From Bradyrhizobium sp. G127 (GTDB taxonomy: Bacteria > Pseudomonadota > Alphaproteobacteria > Rhizobiales > Xanthobacteraceae), in the NCBI RefSeq assembly GCF_021502575.1, contig NZ_JAKFGN010000001.1, positions 558,001 to 622,000 of the forward strand: 64,000 bases of DNA, given 5' to 3'. Positions 25,261 through 34,836 of the stretch are shown here, in pieces (within the stretch, counting starts at the first letter, position 1; every line of letters starts with the position of its first letter). The translations under genes were made by a program, and so were the position numbers. The notes beneath the pieces are model-generated. The model was not told the DNA's origin, did not search any database, and worked only from the letters and a program-made list of their open reading frames with translations.

Positions 25261-26607
25261 TCAAGCTGCAGGGAGCCGCAATTCCGCATGCAGACCACCA
25301 TTGCTATTAGTGGTGAGTTCGATGGAGCCGCCGTGCAGCGCGGCGAGATCGCGCACGATTGCGAGGCCCAAGCCACTGCCCGGGGTGGCTTCGTCGAGCC
25401 GCTCGCCAGGTGCAAAGGCGCGGCTCAGCGCTTCGGGCGGAATGCCGGGACCGTCATCGACGATGGTGATGCAAAGTTGTCCCGACGGTAGACAACGCGC
25501 AGCCGTGATCGAGACGCGGCTATGAGCCCATTTGCAGGCATTGTCGGTCAGATTGGCGACCATCTCGTCAAGATCGTTGGGATCGACGGCGGCGACCAGT
25601 CCCTCCTCGGTAACATTGACGATCGTGAGTGAACGTTCGGCGTAGAGTCGTCGCATGGCCACTGCAATGGCCGTCAGTGCAGGTTCAACCGGGGTGATGA
25701 CGCCGGGCAGGCCGGCGTTGGCGGCGGCGCGGGCACGGGCCAATTGGAAATCGATCTGGCGCTGCATGCGCTCGCTCTGCTGGGTAAGGACCGCGGCACC
25801 TTCAGTATCGCCCCGTGCAAGCAGGCGACGTGCTTCGTCTGTCAGTATCGCCAGCGGTGTTTTCAACCCATGTGCCAGGTTGCCGGCCTGGGTACGGGCC
25901 CTTCGGATCATCTGCGTATTTCCATCGATCAGGGCGTTGAGATCGTCGACGAGCGGCCGAACTTCGGAGGGGAAATCATTGGGGAGACTTTCTGCCTTGC
26001 CTGCGCGGATGTCGCCGAGTGCAGATCGCAAGCGTCGCATGGGACTGAGCCCGAACCAGATCTGCAACGTGCCCGCTCCAATCAGGGCAACCGCCAACGT
26101 GCCGAGCGACAGGATCAGCGCATGATTGAAATGAGCAAGCACGTCGTCCACAATCCGCTGGTCGGCGCCGACCTGGATCACATAGCCGCTCTCCGGGTTT
26201 TCCCAGGGGCGGCCATACGCGATCATCCTGTCGCCGAAGGGGCCGACTTCGAGTGAGCGGACAAGCTGCCGGTCGCTGCCCGGCGCGGGCGGCGGCAATT
26301 TCTGTTGTGGCTCGAGCGGTGGCGACTGTAGGACGAAGCCGTCGCGGTCGCTCACCTGCCAGTAAAAGCCTGCTCGAGGCTGTGCAAAGCGCGGATCACT
26401 CAACCGCCGCGCTAAAGCGACATGCCCGTCGGTTGTGCGTATCAGCAGGCGTTCAAGCTCGTCGAGATGGCCGATCAGCTCGGCATTAACGAGTTCAGTC
26501 ACATGCGTGCGGAACAGCGTGGAGATCGAGAAACCGGCAATGGCGACGCCGGCGACGGTCCATAGAACCGCTCCGAGAAGCAGGCGGGCGCGCAGGCTGC
26601 GAACCAT
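25261..26607 (-). CDS. Sensor histidine kinase of the metal-responsive type
   Basis: 448 aa. Two membrane helices (about 10-33 and 163-186) flank a periplasmic sensor; then HAMP (188-238), the dimerisation box LAHGLKTPLAIL with phospho-accepting His246, and an ATPase domain with N (NLTDNACKWA), G1 (DDGPGIPP) and G2 (GSGLGLAIVRDLAALHGGSI) boxes. It lies one base after its response regulator (TGATG overlap) and faces the TolC-CusA operon, so it probably senses periplasmic metal and controls it. The signal is not known from sequence. Confidence 0.9.
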   Translation of the reverse strand: MVRSLRARLLLGAVLWTVAGVAIAGFSISTLFRTHVTELVNAELIGHLDELERLLIRTTDGHVALARRLSDPRFAQPRAGFYWQVSDRDGFVLQSPPLEPQQKLPPPAPGSDRQLVRSLEVGPFGDRMIAYGRPWENPESGYVIQVGADQRIVDDVLAHFNHALILSLGTLAVALIGAGTLQIWFGLSPMRRLRSALGDIRAGKAESLPNDFPSEVRPLVDDLNALIDGNTQMIRRARTQAGNLAHGLKTPLAILTDEARRLLARGDTEGAAVLTQQSERMQRQIDFQLARARAAANAGLPGVITPVEPALTAIAVAMRRLYAERSLTIVNVTEEGLVAAVDPNDLDEMVANLTDNACKWAHSRVSITAARCLPSGQLCITIVDDGPGIPPEALSRAFAPGERLDEATPGSGLGLAIVRDLAALHGGSIELTTNSNGGLHAELRLPAA

Positions 26608-27281
26608 CAGCCGAACCGATAGCCGAGGCCGCGCAAGGTGCGGATCGTATCGCGTCCGACCTTGCGCCGCAGCCGGCCGACATACACTTCAATTGTATTC
26701 GAGTTTCGCTCCTCATCCAGGCCGTAGAGATGGTCGAGCAGTTCGGCCTGAGTGACGACGCGGCCGACGCGATGCAGGAACAGGTTGAGTAGCCGGAATT
26801 CCTGGGCCGTCAGATCAATCGGCCGGCCGGAAACATGGACCGTGCCGGACACTGGATCAAGTGTGATATTGCCATGGCGAAGTTCGGACGTTGCCTGACC
26901 GGCGGCACGCCGCATTAGTGCACGCAATCGGGCCGCGAGTTCATCCATCTGAAACGGCTTGGTCACATAGTCGTCGGCGCCTGCATTCAGGCCCTCGACC
27001 TTTTCAGTCCAGCTATTACGCGCTGTCAGAATCAGAACCGGAGAGGCGCAGCCTGCACGACGCCACCCGCGCAATACCTCAATGCCGGGCAAGCCAGGCA
27101 GGCCGAGATCGAGCACAATCGCATCGAACTGTTCCTGCAACGCGAAGGAAAGACCCTGTTCGCCATCCTCCACCTGCTCAACGACAAAACCAAAGCCGCC
27201 CAACCCCTCTTTCAGGCGGGTGCTGATGTCGTGATCGTCCTCGACAAGCAGAATGCGGATGGTCGTTTCTCCAGTTTGCAA
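26607..27281 (-). CDS. OmpR-family response regulator
   Basis: 224 aa. Receiver domain with acid pocket Glu14/Asp15/Asp16, phosphorylation site Asp58 (VLDLGLPG) and Lys in VTKPF; C-terminal winged helix ending VYVGRLRRKVGRDTIRTLRG, the OmpR/CopR-like DNA-binding form. No ATG is available at this end; a TTG at 27281 gives full length. It is divergent from the TolC-CusA operon with a 99-bp spacer that contains a 9-bp perfect inverted repeat, its likely target. Confidence 0.9.
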   Translation of the reverse strand: MQTGETTIRILLVEDDHDISTRLKEGLGGFGFVVEQVEDGEQGLSFALQEQFDAIVLDLGLPGLPGIEVLRGWRRAGCASPVLILTARNSWTEKVEGLNAGADDYVTKPFQMDELAARLRALMRRAAGQATSELRHGNITLDPVSGTVHVSGRPIDLTAQEFRLLNLFLHRVGRVVTQAELLDHLYGLDEERNSNTIEVYVGRLRRKVGRDTIRTLRGLGYRFG

Positions 27282-27289
27282 TAATTCAT

Positions 27290-27318
27290 TGTCAGCGCTG
27301 GCTGAATTTGCGCTGACA
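27290..27318. promoter_or_regulatory. Perfect inverted repeat in the divergent promoter
   Basis: TGTCAGCGC (27290-27298) and its exact complement GCGCTGACA (27310-27318) are separated by 11 bases. They lie between the start codons of the response regulator (27281, minus) and the TolC gene (27381, plus). The position suggests the binding site of this regulator, controlling both directions. Confidence 0.6.
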
Positions 27319-27380
27319 GGCTCCTTTCAGATTAGCGTGGCACGCAGGCGCTCAGAAGCCAGTTTTGAGTTCTCCTGCCC

Positions 27381-28679
27381 ATGTCCAAGCAGCTTTTGAT
27401 AATCGTTTGCAACATTGCGATCGTCTTGGCCACAACGGCGCAAGCGCAGCAAGCGGTGACCCTGTCGATCGACGCGCTTGCCAGCAATGTGGTCGCCAAC
27501 AATCCCGAGCGGCGCTTCTATGTGGAGCAGATCGGCCTTGCGGGTATCGAGCGTGATGCATCGAATCGGCTGCCAGACCCTGAAATGTCGGTCGAATTCG
27601 GCGAACGACGAACGGCGGATGGCATCACGGGCATGCCGACGGGTAAAGGCCCGACTTATGGCGTGTCGATTATGCAGCCGCTGGATTTTGCTGGCCGGGG
27701 CGCGCTTCGCGAAGCCATCGCCGGGCATCAGATCGCACTGGCGCGGATCGGCTTGGCGCAATTTGACGCAACGCTGGCCAGCCGCGCGCGCTCGCTGGGC
27801 TATGCATGGTTTGTAGCCGGGCAGAAGGCGGCCGCGGCACGAGACGTTGCCGCGCGAATGCGAAGGCTCGCACAAGTGATGGAGCAGCGGGATCCGGCTG
27901 GTCCGGCGCCCATGCTGGACGTGGCCATTCTTGAAGCTGGCGCCATGACGTCAGAGCGCAATGCCACGGCCGCCGACGTGCAGGCCAATGTGATGATCTA
28001 CGAGTTGAACCAACTCCGTAGCGCGCCCCTCGATGCGCGCATCCGCATCAATCCACCCGATGTCCCGCTGCCCGGCTTGCCGCCAGTCGTTCGCTTGGCG
28101 CAGGATGTGGACGCTCACAATTTCGAACTTCAGTCACTGCGCGCGCAATCGCAGCAACAAAGGTTGCGCGTCGATCTGGCGCAGAAATCTCGTCTGCCGA
28201 GCGTGGCTGTCGGTCCCTATTACAACCATGCAAAGTCCGACATTCGCGAGACCAATTTCGGCATCCGATTGTCCACGACGCTGCCGCTTTGGAACAGCCA
28301 GGCGGTGGGTGTCGCGCAGGAGCAAAGCCGCCAGTCCCAGTCCAATACGGCCTTGTTGGCCGCGAAGCGGCGGGTCGCGCGTCAGGTCTACGAGCAAGCC
28401 GCGTTGTACGAAGCTAAGCGCAGGACACTTGCGGGCTGGTCCGCGTCCGCCATCGACAAATTCGCGGCCGCCGCCACCGCCGCGGAAAACAATTTCCGTC
28501 AGGGGGCCATTCCGGTCGCGACCTATGTGGAAATGCAGCGCCAGTATCTGGATGCATTATCGGCGATGCTGGATACGAAGCGTGAGGCGCTGGACGCGTT
28601 GCTTGTGCTTCGCGCGCTTAATGGCGGCCGCAGCCTCCTGGGTGACACGACACACGGCCTGGGCGGCACAACACAATGA
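27381..28679 (+). CDS. TolC-family outer-membrane channel (CusC/CzcC-like)
   Basis: 432 aa. A Sec signal (MSKQLLIIVCNIAIVLATTA) precedes two repeats of the outer-membrane efflux domain: EQIGLAGIERDASNRLPDPE (first helical repeat) and QKSRLPSVAVGPYYNH, then LSTTLPLWNSQAVG (second). It forms the exit duct of a tripartite pump. Its stop overlaps the start of the RND pump by four bases (ATGA), with no adaptor gene between, unlike the usual czcCBA or cusCBA order. Confidence 0.88.
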   Translation: MSKQLLIIVCNIAIVLATTAQAQQAVTLSIDALASNVVANNPERRFYVEQIGLAGIERDASNRLPDPEMSVEFGERRTADGITGMPTGKGPTYGVSIMQPLDFAGRGALREAIAGHQIALARIGLAQFDATLASRARSLGYAWFVAGQKAAAARDVAARMRRLAQVMEQRDPAGPAPMLDVAILEAGAMTSERNATAADVQANVMIYELNQLRSAPLDARIRINPPDVPLPGLPPVVRLAQDVDAHNFELQSLRAQSQQQRLRVDLAQKSRLPSVAVGPYYNHAKSDIRETNFGIRLSTTLPLWNSQAVGVAQEQSRQSQSNTALLAAKRRVARQVYEQAALYEAKRRTLAGWSASAIDKFAAAATAAENNFRQGAIPVATYVEMQRQYLDALSAMLDTKREALDALLVLRALNGGRSLLGDTTHGLGGTTQ

Positions 28680-31600
28680 CGCGCCGCCTGCTGCACTGGA
28701 CAACCGGTCATTTCGTCGCTGTGGTGGCGATTGCGCTAATGGTCACCGGCCTCGGAATCTGGTCGTTCCTGCGATTGCAGGTCGACGCCATTCCCGACAT
28801 TACCGGGGTCCAAGTCCAGATCAATACGACGGTCCCCGCTTTCGCGCCGGAGGAAATCGAGCGCCTCGTTACTCTGCCCATCGAGCGCACCATGGCTGGC
28901 CAACCCGGGCTCAGCGAAATGCGCTCGCTGACCAAAACCGGACTGTCGCAGGTCACGCTCATCTACGAGGACGGGACCGATCAGTTTCGCGCTCGTCAGT
29001 TCGTCACGGAAAGGCTGGCCACGGTGAGCAGCATGCTGCCGGCCGGATCGGTGCCGCAGCTCGCGCCGATCACCACCGGGCTCGGCGAGATCTGGTACTA
29101 TACGCTCGAATGGGCGCAGCCTCCGGCCGGCATGGACGAGCAGCGGCAGTTGATGGAGCTGTATGAGGCGCAGGAGTACACTATCAAGCCGATGCTGCGT
29201 GCCATCCAGGGCGTGGCGGATGTGAACTCCAACGGCGGTCTCGAGCGGCAATTCGTTATCGAGCCCGATCTGCGCCGGTTGGTGGAGGCGGGCGTCACCG
29301 CCAGCGAACTGGCTCAGGCCATTGGCGCAAATGTCGAGAACGCCGGCGGCGGGACGATTACCGCGGGTGGCCAGCGTTTCACGCTCCGGACCGAGGCGCG
29401 CGTCACTGACGAGGAGATGATCCGCGCGTTACCTGTCAAGTTCGCGGGCGGCGCACGGCCGCTGACGGTGGCCGATCTCGCCACCGTCACGATCGGCTCC
29501 GCTCCGCGTGCGGGCGCCGCGACCGCCAACGGCAAGGAAACCGTGCTCGGCACGGTGATGATGCTGGTCGGCCAGAACAGCAGGGAAGTCGCAAGGCGGG
29601 TCGACGCGCAATTGCCCAACCTGCGCGCGGCCTTGCCCAAGGGCACGATTCTGCAAGTCCAGTATGATCGCTCCGAACTGGTGGATCGTACGATCGCCAC
29701 CGTCGAGCGCAATCTCGGCGAAGGGGCGCTGCTGGTCGCTCTGGTGCTGCTGGTCGTGATGGGCAACTGGCGCGCCGCGCTGATCGTCGCAAGCGTCATT
29801 CCGCTGGCGTTTCTGATGATGATCACGGGCATGAACAGGTTCGGAATATCGGGCAATCTGATGAGTCTTGGCGCGCTCGATTTCGGCCTCGTCGTCGACG
29901 GCGCGATCGTGGTGGTGGAGAATTCCTTGCGTTTGATGAGCGAGGCCGGCGTTGCGAAGGGACGGCGACTGACGGCAGGCGAGCGCCGGGCCATCGTGAT
30001 CGAAGCCACAAGCAGCGTGGCGCGGCCTGTCTTTTTCGGCATCGCGATCGTCGCGCTCGTCTATGTGCCGGTGCTCAGCCTGGGCGGGGTCGAGGGCAAG
30101 CTGTTTCAGCCCATGGCCGAGGCCGTGATGCTGGCGCTGGGTTCCGCCTTGATCGTCACCTTCACGCTGGTGCCGGTGCTTTGCGCCTGGCTGCTGCGCG
30201 GTGAAAAGATAAGACCACAGCGCCATTTTCCGGACGGCGACAACGGCGTGGAGTCCGGGGCCGGTCGCGGTTTTGCCGGTTTCGTCGCACGCGGCTATAT
30301 CCCCTTGCTCGACGTTGCCCTGCGTCATCCGGCGGTCCTGCTGTGCCTGGCGGCCGGCTTGCTGGGCGGGACAGCTATCCTTTTCCAGACGCTCGGCGCT
30401 CAGTTCACGCCGCGCCTCGACGAGGGCTCGATCACGGCGATGGTCTACAAGCCTGTCGGCATGTCGCTCGATCGCAGCCTCTCGATCGAGCGGAACACCG
30501 AGCAGGAAATCCTGCGCCGCTTCCCGCAGGTGACACATACGTTCTCGCGCATCGGCACTAGCGCGGTCGCGACCGATCCGATGCCGCCGAACGAAAATGA
30601 TTTGTACATCTTCTACAAGCCGCTCGATCAATGGCCGAAGGATCCCGGCACGCCGCGCGACAAGGCCGAACTGGTCATGGCGATCGAAAAGGCCGCCACC
30701 GCGCTGGCACCGGAACAGTCCTTTCTTTTCGCCCAGCCGATCGAGATGCGTTTCAATGAAATGCTGGAGGGCACGCGCGCGGATCTTTCGGTGAAGATTT
30801 TTGGAAACGACTATGACGTACTCGAGCAGCTCGCCGCGCAAGCGCGCGATGAGTTGCGAGACCTGCCCGGCACCGCCAATGTTCAATTCGAAACCGCGGA
30901 CCGCACGCGCAGCCGGGTGGTCGAGATGGACCGCGGGGCCTTGGTCAGGCTCGGTCTCGGCACCGCCGAAGTGAACCGTGCCATCGCCTCGGCCATCGCG
31001 GGCGACGAGATCGGCTTCATCAGCGAGGGTGAGCATCGCCACGCCATCGTCGTGCGCCTGCCTGAATCGGCGCGCGCCGACAGCGCCTCGATCATGGCGC
31101 TACCGCTGCGCGTGGGCGCGACCGGGCTGGTGCCGCTCGAACGGGTTGCGCGCTTGCAGGAACTGCGCACGGTGGAGCCGATTCTGCACGACAACGCCAA
31201 GCGCCGCGCCGCGTTGATGGTCAATCTCAATACCAGCGACGTCGAAGGCTATGTTACGGCGGCGCGGGCTCGGCTGGACTCCAAGCTCAAACTGCCCGAG
31301 TCCTACCGCATCGAATTTGGCGGCCAGTTCCGCCAATTGGAAGCGGCACGCGCGCGCCTGATGATCGTCGTGCCCGCCACGCTAGTGATGATTTTCGCAC
31401 TGGTCTATTCGGCGGTCGGCAGCGTGCGGCAGGCGGCCATCATCTATACCGGCATCCCGTTTGCGATCACCGGCGGCATACTGGCGCTTTGGCTGCACGG
31501 CATGCCGTTTTCGATCACCGCCGCGATCGGGTTCATCGCGCTATCGGGCATAGCGATGTTGAATGGCCTAGTGCTGGTTGATCACATCAATGCTCTGCGC

Positions 31601-31852
31601 AAGACGCTGCCGCTCGCCGATGCCGTGCGGCAGGCCGCGATCGACCGTCTGCGACCGGTTCTATCGACGGCATTGGTCGCGGGCATCGGCTTCATGCCGA
31701 TGGCGCTCGCGACCGGCGCTGGCGCGGAGGTGCAGCGCCCGCTCGCGACCGTGGTTATCGGCGGCATCATCACCTCGACCGTGCTGACGCTGTTGTTGCT
31801 ACCGGCGATCTATCGCTGGGCGGAGCGGCGTTCAATTGGCGCTCTTAATTGA
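28676..31852 (+). CDS. CusA/CzcA-family heavy-metal RND pump, copy 2
   Basis: 1058 aa HME-type RND protein: LQVDAIPDITGVQVQINTTV near the N-terminus, GALDFGLVVDGAIVVVENSL in helix 4 and FTPRLDEGSITAMVYKPVGM in the second periplasmic loop. The FGLVVDGA version of helix 4 resembles the divalent-metal (Zn/Co/Ni/Cd) group more than copy 1 does, so the two pumps probably export different metals (inference). Its missing adaptor might be supplied by the CusB-type protein 10 kb upstream or by another locus. Confidence 0.92.
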   Translation: MTRRLLHWTTGHFVAVVAIALMVTGLGIWSFLRLQVDAIPDITGVQVQINTTVPAFAPEEIERLVTLPIERTMAGQPGLSEMRSLTKTGLSQVTLIYEDGTDQFRARQFVTERLATVSSMLPAGSVPQLAPITTGLGEIWYYTLEWAQPPAGMDEQRQLMELYEAQEYTIKPMLRAIQGVADVNSNGGLERQFVIEPDLRRLVEAGVTASELAQAIGANVENAGGGTITAGGQRFTLRTEARVTDEEMIRALPVKFAGGARPLTVADLATVTIGSAPRAGAATANGKETVLGTVMMLVGQNSREVARRVDAQLPNLRAALPKGTILQVQYDRSELVDRTIATVERNLGEGALLVALVLLVVMGNWRAALIVASVIPLAFLMMITGMNRFGISGNLMSLGALDFGLVVDGAIVVVENSLRLMSEAGVAKGRRLTAGERRAIVIEATSSVARPVFFGIAIVALVYVPVLSLGGVEGKLFQPMAEAVMLALGSALIVTFTLVPVLCAWLLRGEKIRPQRHFPDGDNGVESGAGRGFAGFVARGYIPLLDVALRHPAVLLCLAAGLLGGTAILFQTLGAQFTPRLDEGSITAMVYKPVGMSLDRSLSIERNTEQEILRRFPQVTHTFSRIGTSAVATDPMPPNENDLYIFYKPLDQWPKDPGTPRDKAELVMAIEKAATALAPEQSFLFAQPIEMRFNEMLEGTRADLSVKIFGNDYDVLEQLAAQARDELRDLPGTANVQFETADRTRSRVVEMDRGALVRLGLGTAEVNRAIASAIAGDEIGFISEGEHRHAIVVRLPESARADSASIMALPLRVGATGLVPLERVARLQELRTVEPILHDNAKRRAALMVNLNTSDVEGYVTAARARLDSKLKLPESYRIEFGGQFRQLEAARARLMIVVPATLVMIFALVYSAVGSVRQAAIIYTGIPFAITGGILALWLHGMPFSITAAIGFIALSGIAMLNGLVLVDHINALRKTLPLADAVRQAAIDRLRPVLSTALVAGIGFMPMALATGAGAEVQRPLATVVIGGIITSTVLTLLLLPAIYRWAERRSIGALN

Positions 31853-31884
31853 GGAAAGCAGCCGTTGAAATGTGGGGTGTCCGT

Positions 31885-32367
31885 ATGAGAACCTTGGATA
31901 GGCTGTTCGCCACGGCAATAACGGCCACCATAACGTCGTCTGTTATCGTGCTTCCGGCATTCTCGCTTGCAAGCTCTCCCGTCCATGACAATCAGCCGAA
32001 GCCAGCGTACATTCAAACCTTACCCCCGGAAGTCCGATCCAACCTTCAAAGATACAGAAAAGTATGCGGAGACGCACTGACCGCAACAAACGGTTTCTCC
32101 CGCTTTATTGCCGTCTCCGGGTTTCACCTTATTGCCCTTCATTTTCATGATCTAAGATGTGACGATCGCTCCGGGTTTTGCAAAGGCGATCGATGTCTCC
32201 ACCAAGTTTATGTGTCGCATGGTGGGCGATATCGGTTGATATTGAGCGAACAGATAACTGAAGTCACGTTGTCAAGCATCGACGGTACTCCAGCAATCGA
32301 GATTGAGTACACCGCTGGAAGACAGCGCCTATTGCGATGGAACGGTAAGCATTTCGTCGGCGAGTGA
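31885..32367 (+). CDS. Hypothetical secreted protein
   Basis: 160 aa from ATG 31885 (GGGG seven bases upstream). Signal peptide RTLDRLFATAITATITSSVI, cleavage near SLASS. The mature part has four cysteines (VCG, LRCDD, GFCKGDRCLH) and a C-terminal beta-rich half. It starts 32 bp after the second CusA gene and may be in the same transcript. No family recognised; the Cys/His content would suit metal or disulfide roles. Confidence 0.6.
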   Translation: MRTLDRLFATAITATITSSVIVLPAFSLASSPVHDNQPKPAYIQTLPPEVRSNLQRYRKVCGDALTATNGFSRFIAVSGFHLIALHFHDLRCDDRSGFCKGDRCLHQVYVSHGGRYRLILSEQITEVTLSSIDGTPAIEIEYTAGRQRLLRWNGKHFVGE

Positions 32368-32410
32368 GTTCGCTTAACTGGTCCAATAGTGAGATTTTCG
32401 GAGAATCGTT

Positions 32411-32550
32411 TTGTTAAGCGTCGCTCTCTCTTTCGAGGGGCCACCGCCCATCCGGATGAGCACGCCCGCGATCTTCGCTCTTGCCTATAACGGCGTGATC
32501 GGTACGGCACTCGGCTTATGGGCGATGACCGTCAAAGCTGCCAAAACATT
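32411..32550 (+). pseudogene. Fragment of an EamA/DMT transporter gene
   Basis: A short stretch reads SFEGPPPIRMSTPAIFALAY then NGVIGTALGLWAMT, which matches the last part of an EamA-type drug/metabolite transporter. Upstream helices are absent and the sequence after about 32550 no longer fits, so this is a remnant. No function expected. Confidence 0.5.
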
Positions 32551-32614
32551 CGCTTATCACCGTCAAATGGCTTCCCTCCAAGACGAGTTCATAACGGCGG
32601 CCCGAGGATTATGC

Positions 32615-32628
32615 TTGATCTGCGTTAA
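32615..32628. promoter_or_regulatory. FNR-like variant box before the sigma-factor gene
   Basis: TTGATCTGCGTTAA has a perfect left half and a GTTAA right half (8 of 10 positions). The same TTGAT-N4-GTTAA form occurs at 48773 and 55614. It is 98 bp upstream of the sigma factor start. Confidence 0.35.
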
Positions 32629-32725
32629 AGACCGTCAGCAGTCGGAATTGTACGTTTAATCATGGTGCTGTTAGCGGCAGTTCAGGACAGCGTCCGAATC
32701 TTGCTTGGAAAGATCTGGCTGGCCG

Positions 32726-33406
32726 ATGAACAGAAATCGCGGGTCCGATGACCCGCAGCCTAAAGATGATGCGGAAGGACAGGAGGCCGCGAAACCAGCG
32801 GACGCCGCTGTACGACGCGCGCTTGTCGAGGCGCGTGAGGAGTTTCTTGCTTTTTTGCGACGCCGATTGGGCAGTCGGGACGAGGCCGAAGAACTCCTAC
32901 ATCGCTTCTCGCTCCGGGCGATTGAACGCGCATGGCAGCTGCGAGACGTGCGTACAGTCCGCGGATGGCTTGGGCGCATATTGGCGACCACCCTCGTCGA
33001 TCATCAGCGCCGTGTCACAAGACGTCGCCGCCTGGAGATCGACATGGAGCGTATTGATGTCGAGAATTTGGCGATCGAGCCAGATCGAGAAGCCGACGAA
33101 GCCGTCTGCAACTGCCTTCATAAACTGCTACCGACGCTCAAGGCAGAATATGCCGATGTCATTTGGCGCTCGGACATTCTTGGCGAGCCCCGTGATCGAA
33201 TTGCTGCCAGCCTTGGTACGACGCTCAACAACATCGCGGTCCGACTTTACAGAGGAAGACAATCGCTCCGGAAGAGGCTTGAGGAGATGTGCCTGACCTG
33301 TCCGGTTCACGGATTCCTCAACTGTCATTGCGACGAGGCCGAGCGCGTTCGCCAACTGTCACGACGCGTCGCTGATGATACCAAGACTCCGTCTGAAGAC
33401 GGGTGA
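32726..33406 (+). CDS. ECF-like RNA polymerase sigma factor with C-terminal Cys tail
   Basis: 226 aa. Region 2 (EFLAFLRRRLGSRDEAEELL... VRGWLGRILATTLVDHQRR) and region 4 (LKAEYADVIWRSDILGEPRD then RIAASLGTTLNNIAVRLYRG) are clear. The C-terminus holds CLTCPVHGFLNCHC, a Cys/His motif that may bind metal or sense redox state. Start ATG 32726; an in-frame TTG at 32705 is less likely. No anti-sigma gene adjoins. It may direct expression of the thiolase-phasin-DUF3141 genes behind it (inference). Confidence 0.88.
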   Translation: MNRNRGSDDPQPKDDAEGQEAAKPADAAVRRALVEAREEFLAFLRRRLGSRDEAEELLHRFSLRAIERAWQLRDVRTVRGWLGRILATTLVDHQRRVTRRRRLEIDMERIDVENLAIEPDREADEAVCNCLHKLLPTLKAEYADVIWRSDILGEPRDRIAASLGTTLNNIAVRLYRGRQSLRKRLEEMCLTCPVHGFLNCHCDEAERVRQLSRRVADDTKTPSEDG

Positions 33407-33563
33407 GTACAATGGCGAAGAGAGACTTTGGGCGATGGCGATGAGGTCGAAGGTACCGTCCAGTTAGCAGTAACGATAACGCAGCAGCAATCGGGGCTCA
33501 ACCATTGTCGCCATTGGCCGATCAATATCTGGCTAAAGTGTTGCGAGACCGAAAGAAGCCAAT

Positions 33564-34751
33564 ATGACTCCAGCGAACATTGTGATTTGTTCCCCGGTGC
33601 GGACTGCCATAGGCACTTATGGTGGAACGCTAAAAGATATAGCGGCACCCGATCTTGGGGCCGTGGTTATCAGGGAAGTCTTGTCCCGCGCGAAGATCGC
33701 AGATGTTGCGATCGACGCCGTGGTGATGGGTCAGGTCGTCCAGGCTGGTGCCAAGATGAATCCGGCACGGCAGGCGGCGATTAAGGCCGGGGTTTCCGTC
33801 AATGTTCCGGCCATGACAATCAACCGCGTGTGTGGTTCGGGCGCGCAGGCAATCGCGACCGCCGCCCAGGAGATCATGCTTGGCCTTGCGCAAAGCGCTA
33901 TCGCCGGTGGCATGGAGAATATGGACCAATCTCCTTATCTAATGGCCGGCGGTCGATGGGGCTACCATATGGGTGACGGCCAGATCTACGACAGCATGCT
34001 GCGCGATGGCCTCAATGACGCATTTTCCGACCACCACTCGGGCTTGGTGACCGAATATCTCGTCGACAAATTTCAAGTGACGCGCGAGGCGCAGGACCGC
34101 TGGGCGGAGCGGACGCAGCGGCGCTTTGGCGCGGCGCAGTTGGCTGGCAAGTTCAAAGCCGAGATTGCGCCGATCGAAATCCCCGGCCGCAAGGGATCGA
34201 CCATCTTCGAGAAGGACGAGCACAACCGCCCGGACGCTACGCTGGAGTCGCTTGCCAAGTTGAAGCCAGCTTTTCGCAAGGTTGGGACAATCACCCCCGG
34301 CAATGCACCGGGCCTTAACGGCGGCGCTGCGGGCATGATCGTTGCGGATGTGCGCTGGGCCGAGAAGCACAGTCTGACGCCAATGGCTCGCCTCGTTGCA
34401 TTTGGGGTCGGTGCGGTCGAACCTAGTCTCTTCGGCCTCGGACCTGTTCCAGCGGTTCGGCAGGCCTTGGATCGCGCCGGCTGGAAGCTCGGAGACGTCG
34501 AACGCGCCGAGATCAACGAGGCCTTCGCGGCTATTGTGTTGGCCGTCATTGGAGAACTCGGACTTCCAGAAGATATCGTGAATGTCGAGGGCGGCGCTAT
34601 CGCACATGGCCATCCGATTGGCGCAACGGGAGCTGTCCTGACGACTCGGCTGCTTCACGCCACGCACAGGGACGGTATCCGCCGAGGTTTGGTCACGCTC
34701 TGCATCGGGGGTGGTCAAGGTGTTGCACTGGCACTTGAAGCCGTGAACTGA
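33564..34751 (+). CDS. phaA: Acetyl-CoA C-acetyltransferase (thiolase)
   Basis: 395 aa, the usual thiolase length. Catalytic residues are in place: nucleophile Cys90 (NRVCGSGAQA), His350 (AHGHPIGATGA) and Cys380 (LCIGGGQG). Condenses two acetyl-CoA to acetoacetyl-CoA, the first step of polyhydroxybutyrate synthesis, or runs in reverse. With a phasin and a PhaC-like DUF3141 protein downstream it probably belongs to PHB metabolism; an acetoacetyl-CoA reductase gene is not in the window. Confidence 0.92.
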   Translation: MTPANIVICSPVRTAIGTYGGTLKDIAAPDLGAVVIREVLSRAKIADVAIDAVVMGQVVQAGAKMNPARQAAIKAGVSVNVPAMTINRVCGSGAQAIATAAQEIMLGLAQSAIAGGMENMDQSPYLMAGGRWGYHMGDGQIYDSMLRDGLNDAFSDHHSGLVTEYLVDKFQVTREAQDRWAERTQRRFGAAQLAGKFKAEIAPIEIPGRKGSTIFEKDEHNRPDATLESLAKLKPAFRKVGTITPGNAPGLNGGAAGMIVADVRWAEKHSLTPMARLVAFGVGAVEPSLFGLGPVPAVRQALDRAGWKLGDVERAEINEAFAAIVLAVIGELGLPEDIVNVEGGAIAHGHPIGATGAVLTTRLLHATHRDGIRRGLVTLCIGGGQGVALALEAVN

Positions 34752-34836
34752 CGAGAAAAAAGTGAAGCCACTTCGCTGAGAGAAACCCGCAAGTCAAATC
34801 TCGGCAGTTGCAACAGGAGTTATGAAGGGGATGACA

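Noticed and set aside
28033-29166. 377-codon open frame across the TolC-CusA joint
   Set aside because: Out of frame with both real genes, very rich in R, S and W; not a lost adaptor protein.
29429-31042. 537-codon open frame antisense to the second CusA gene
   Set aside because: Same reason: antisense shadow of a well-supported RND gene.
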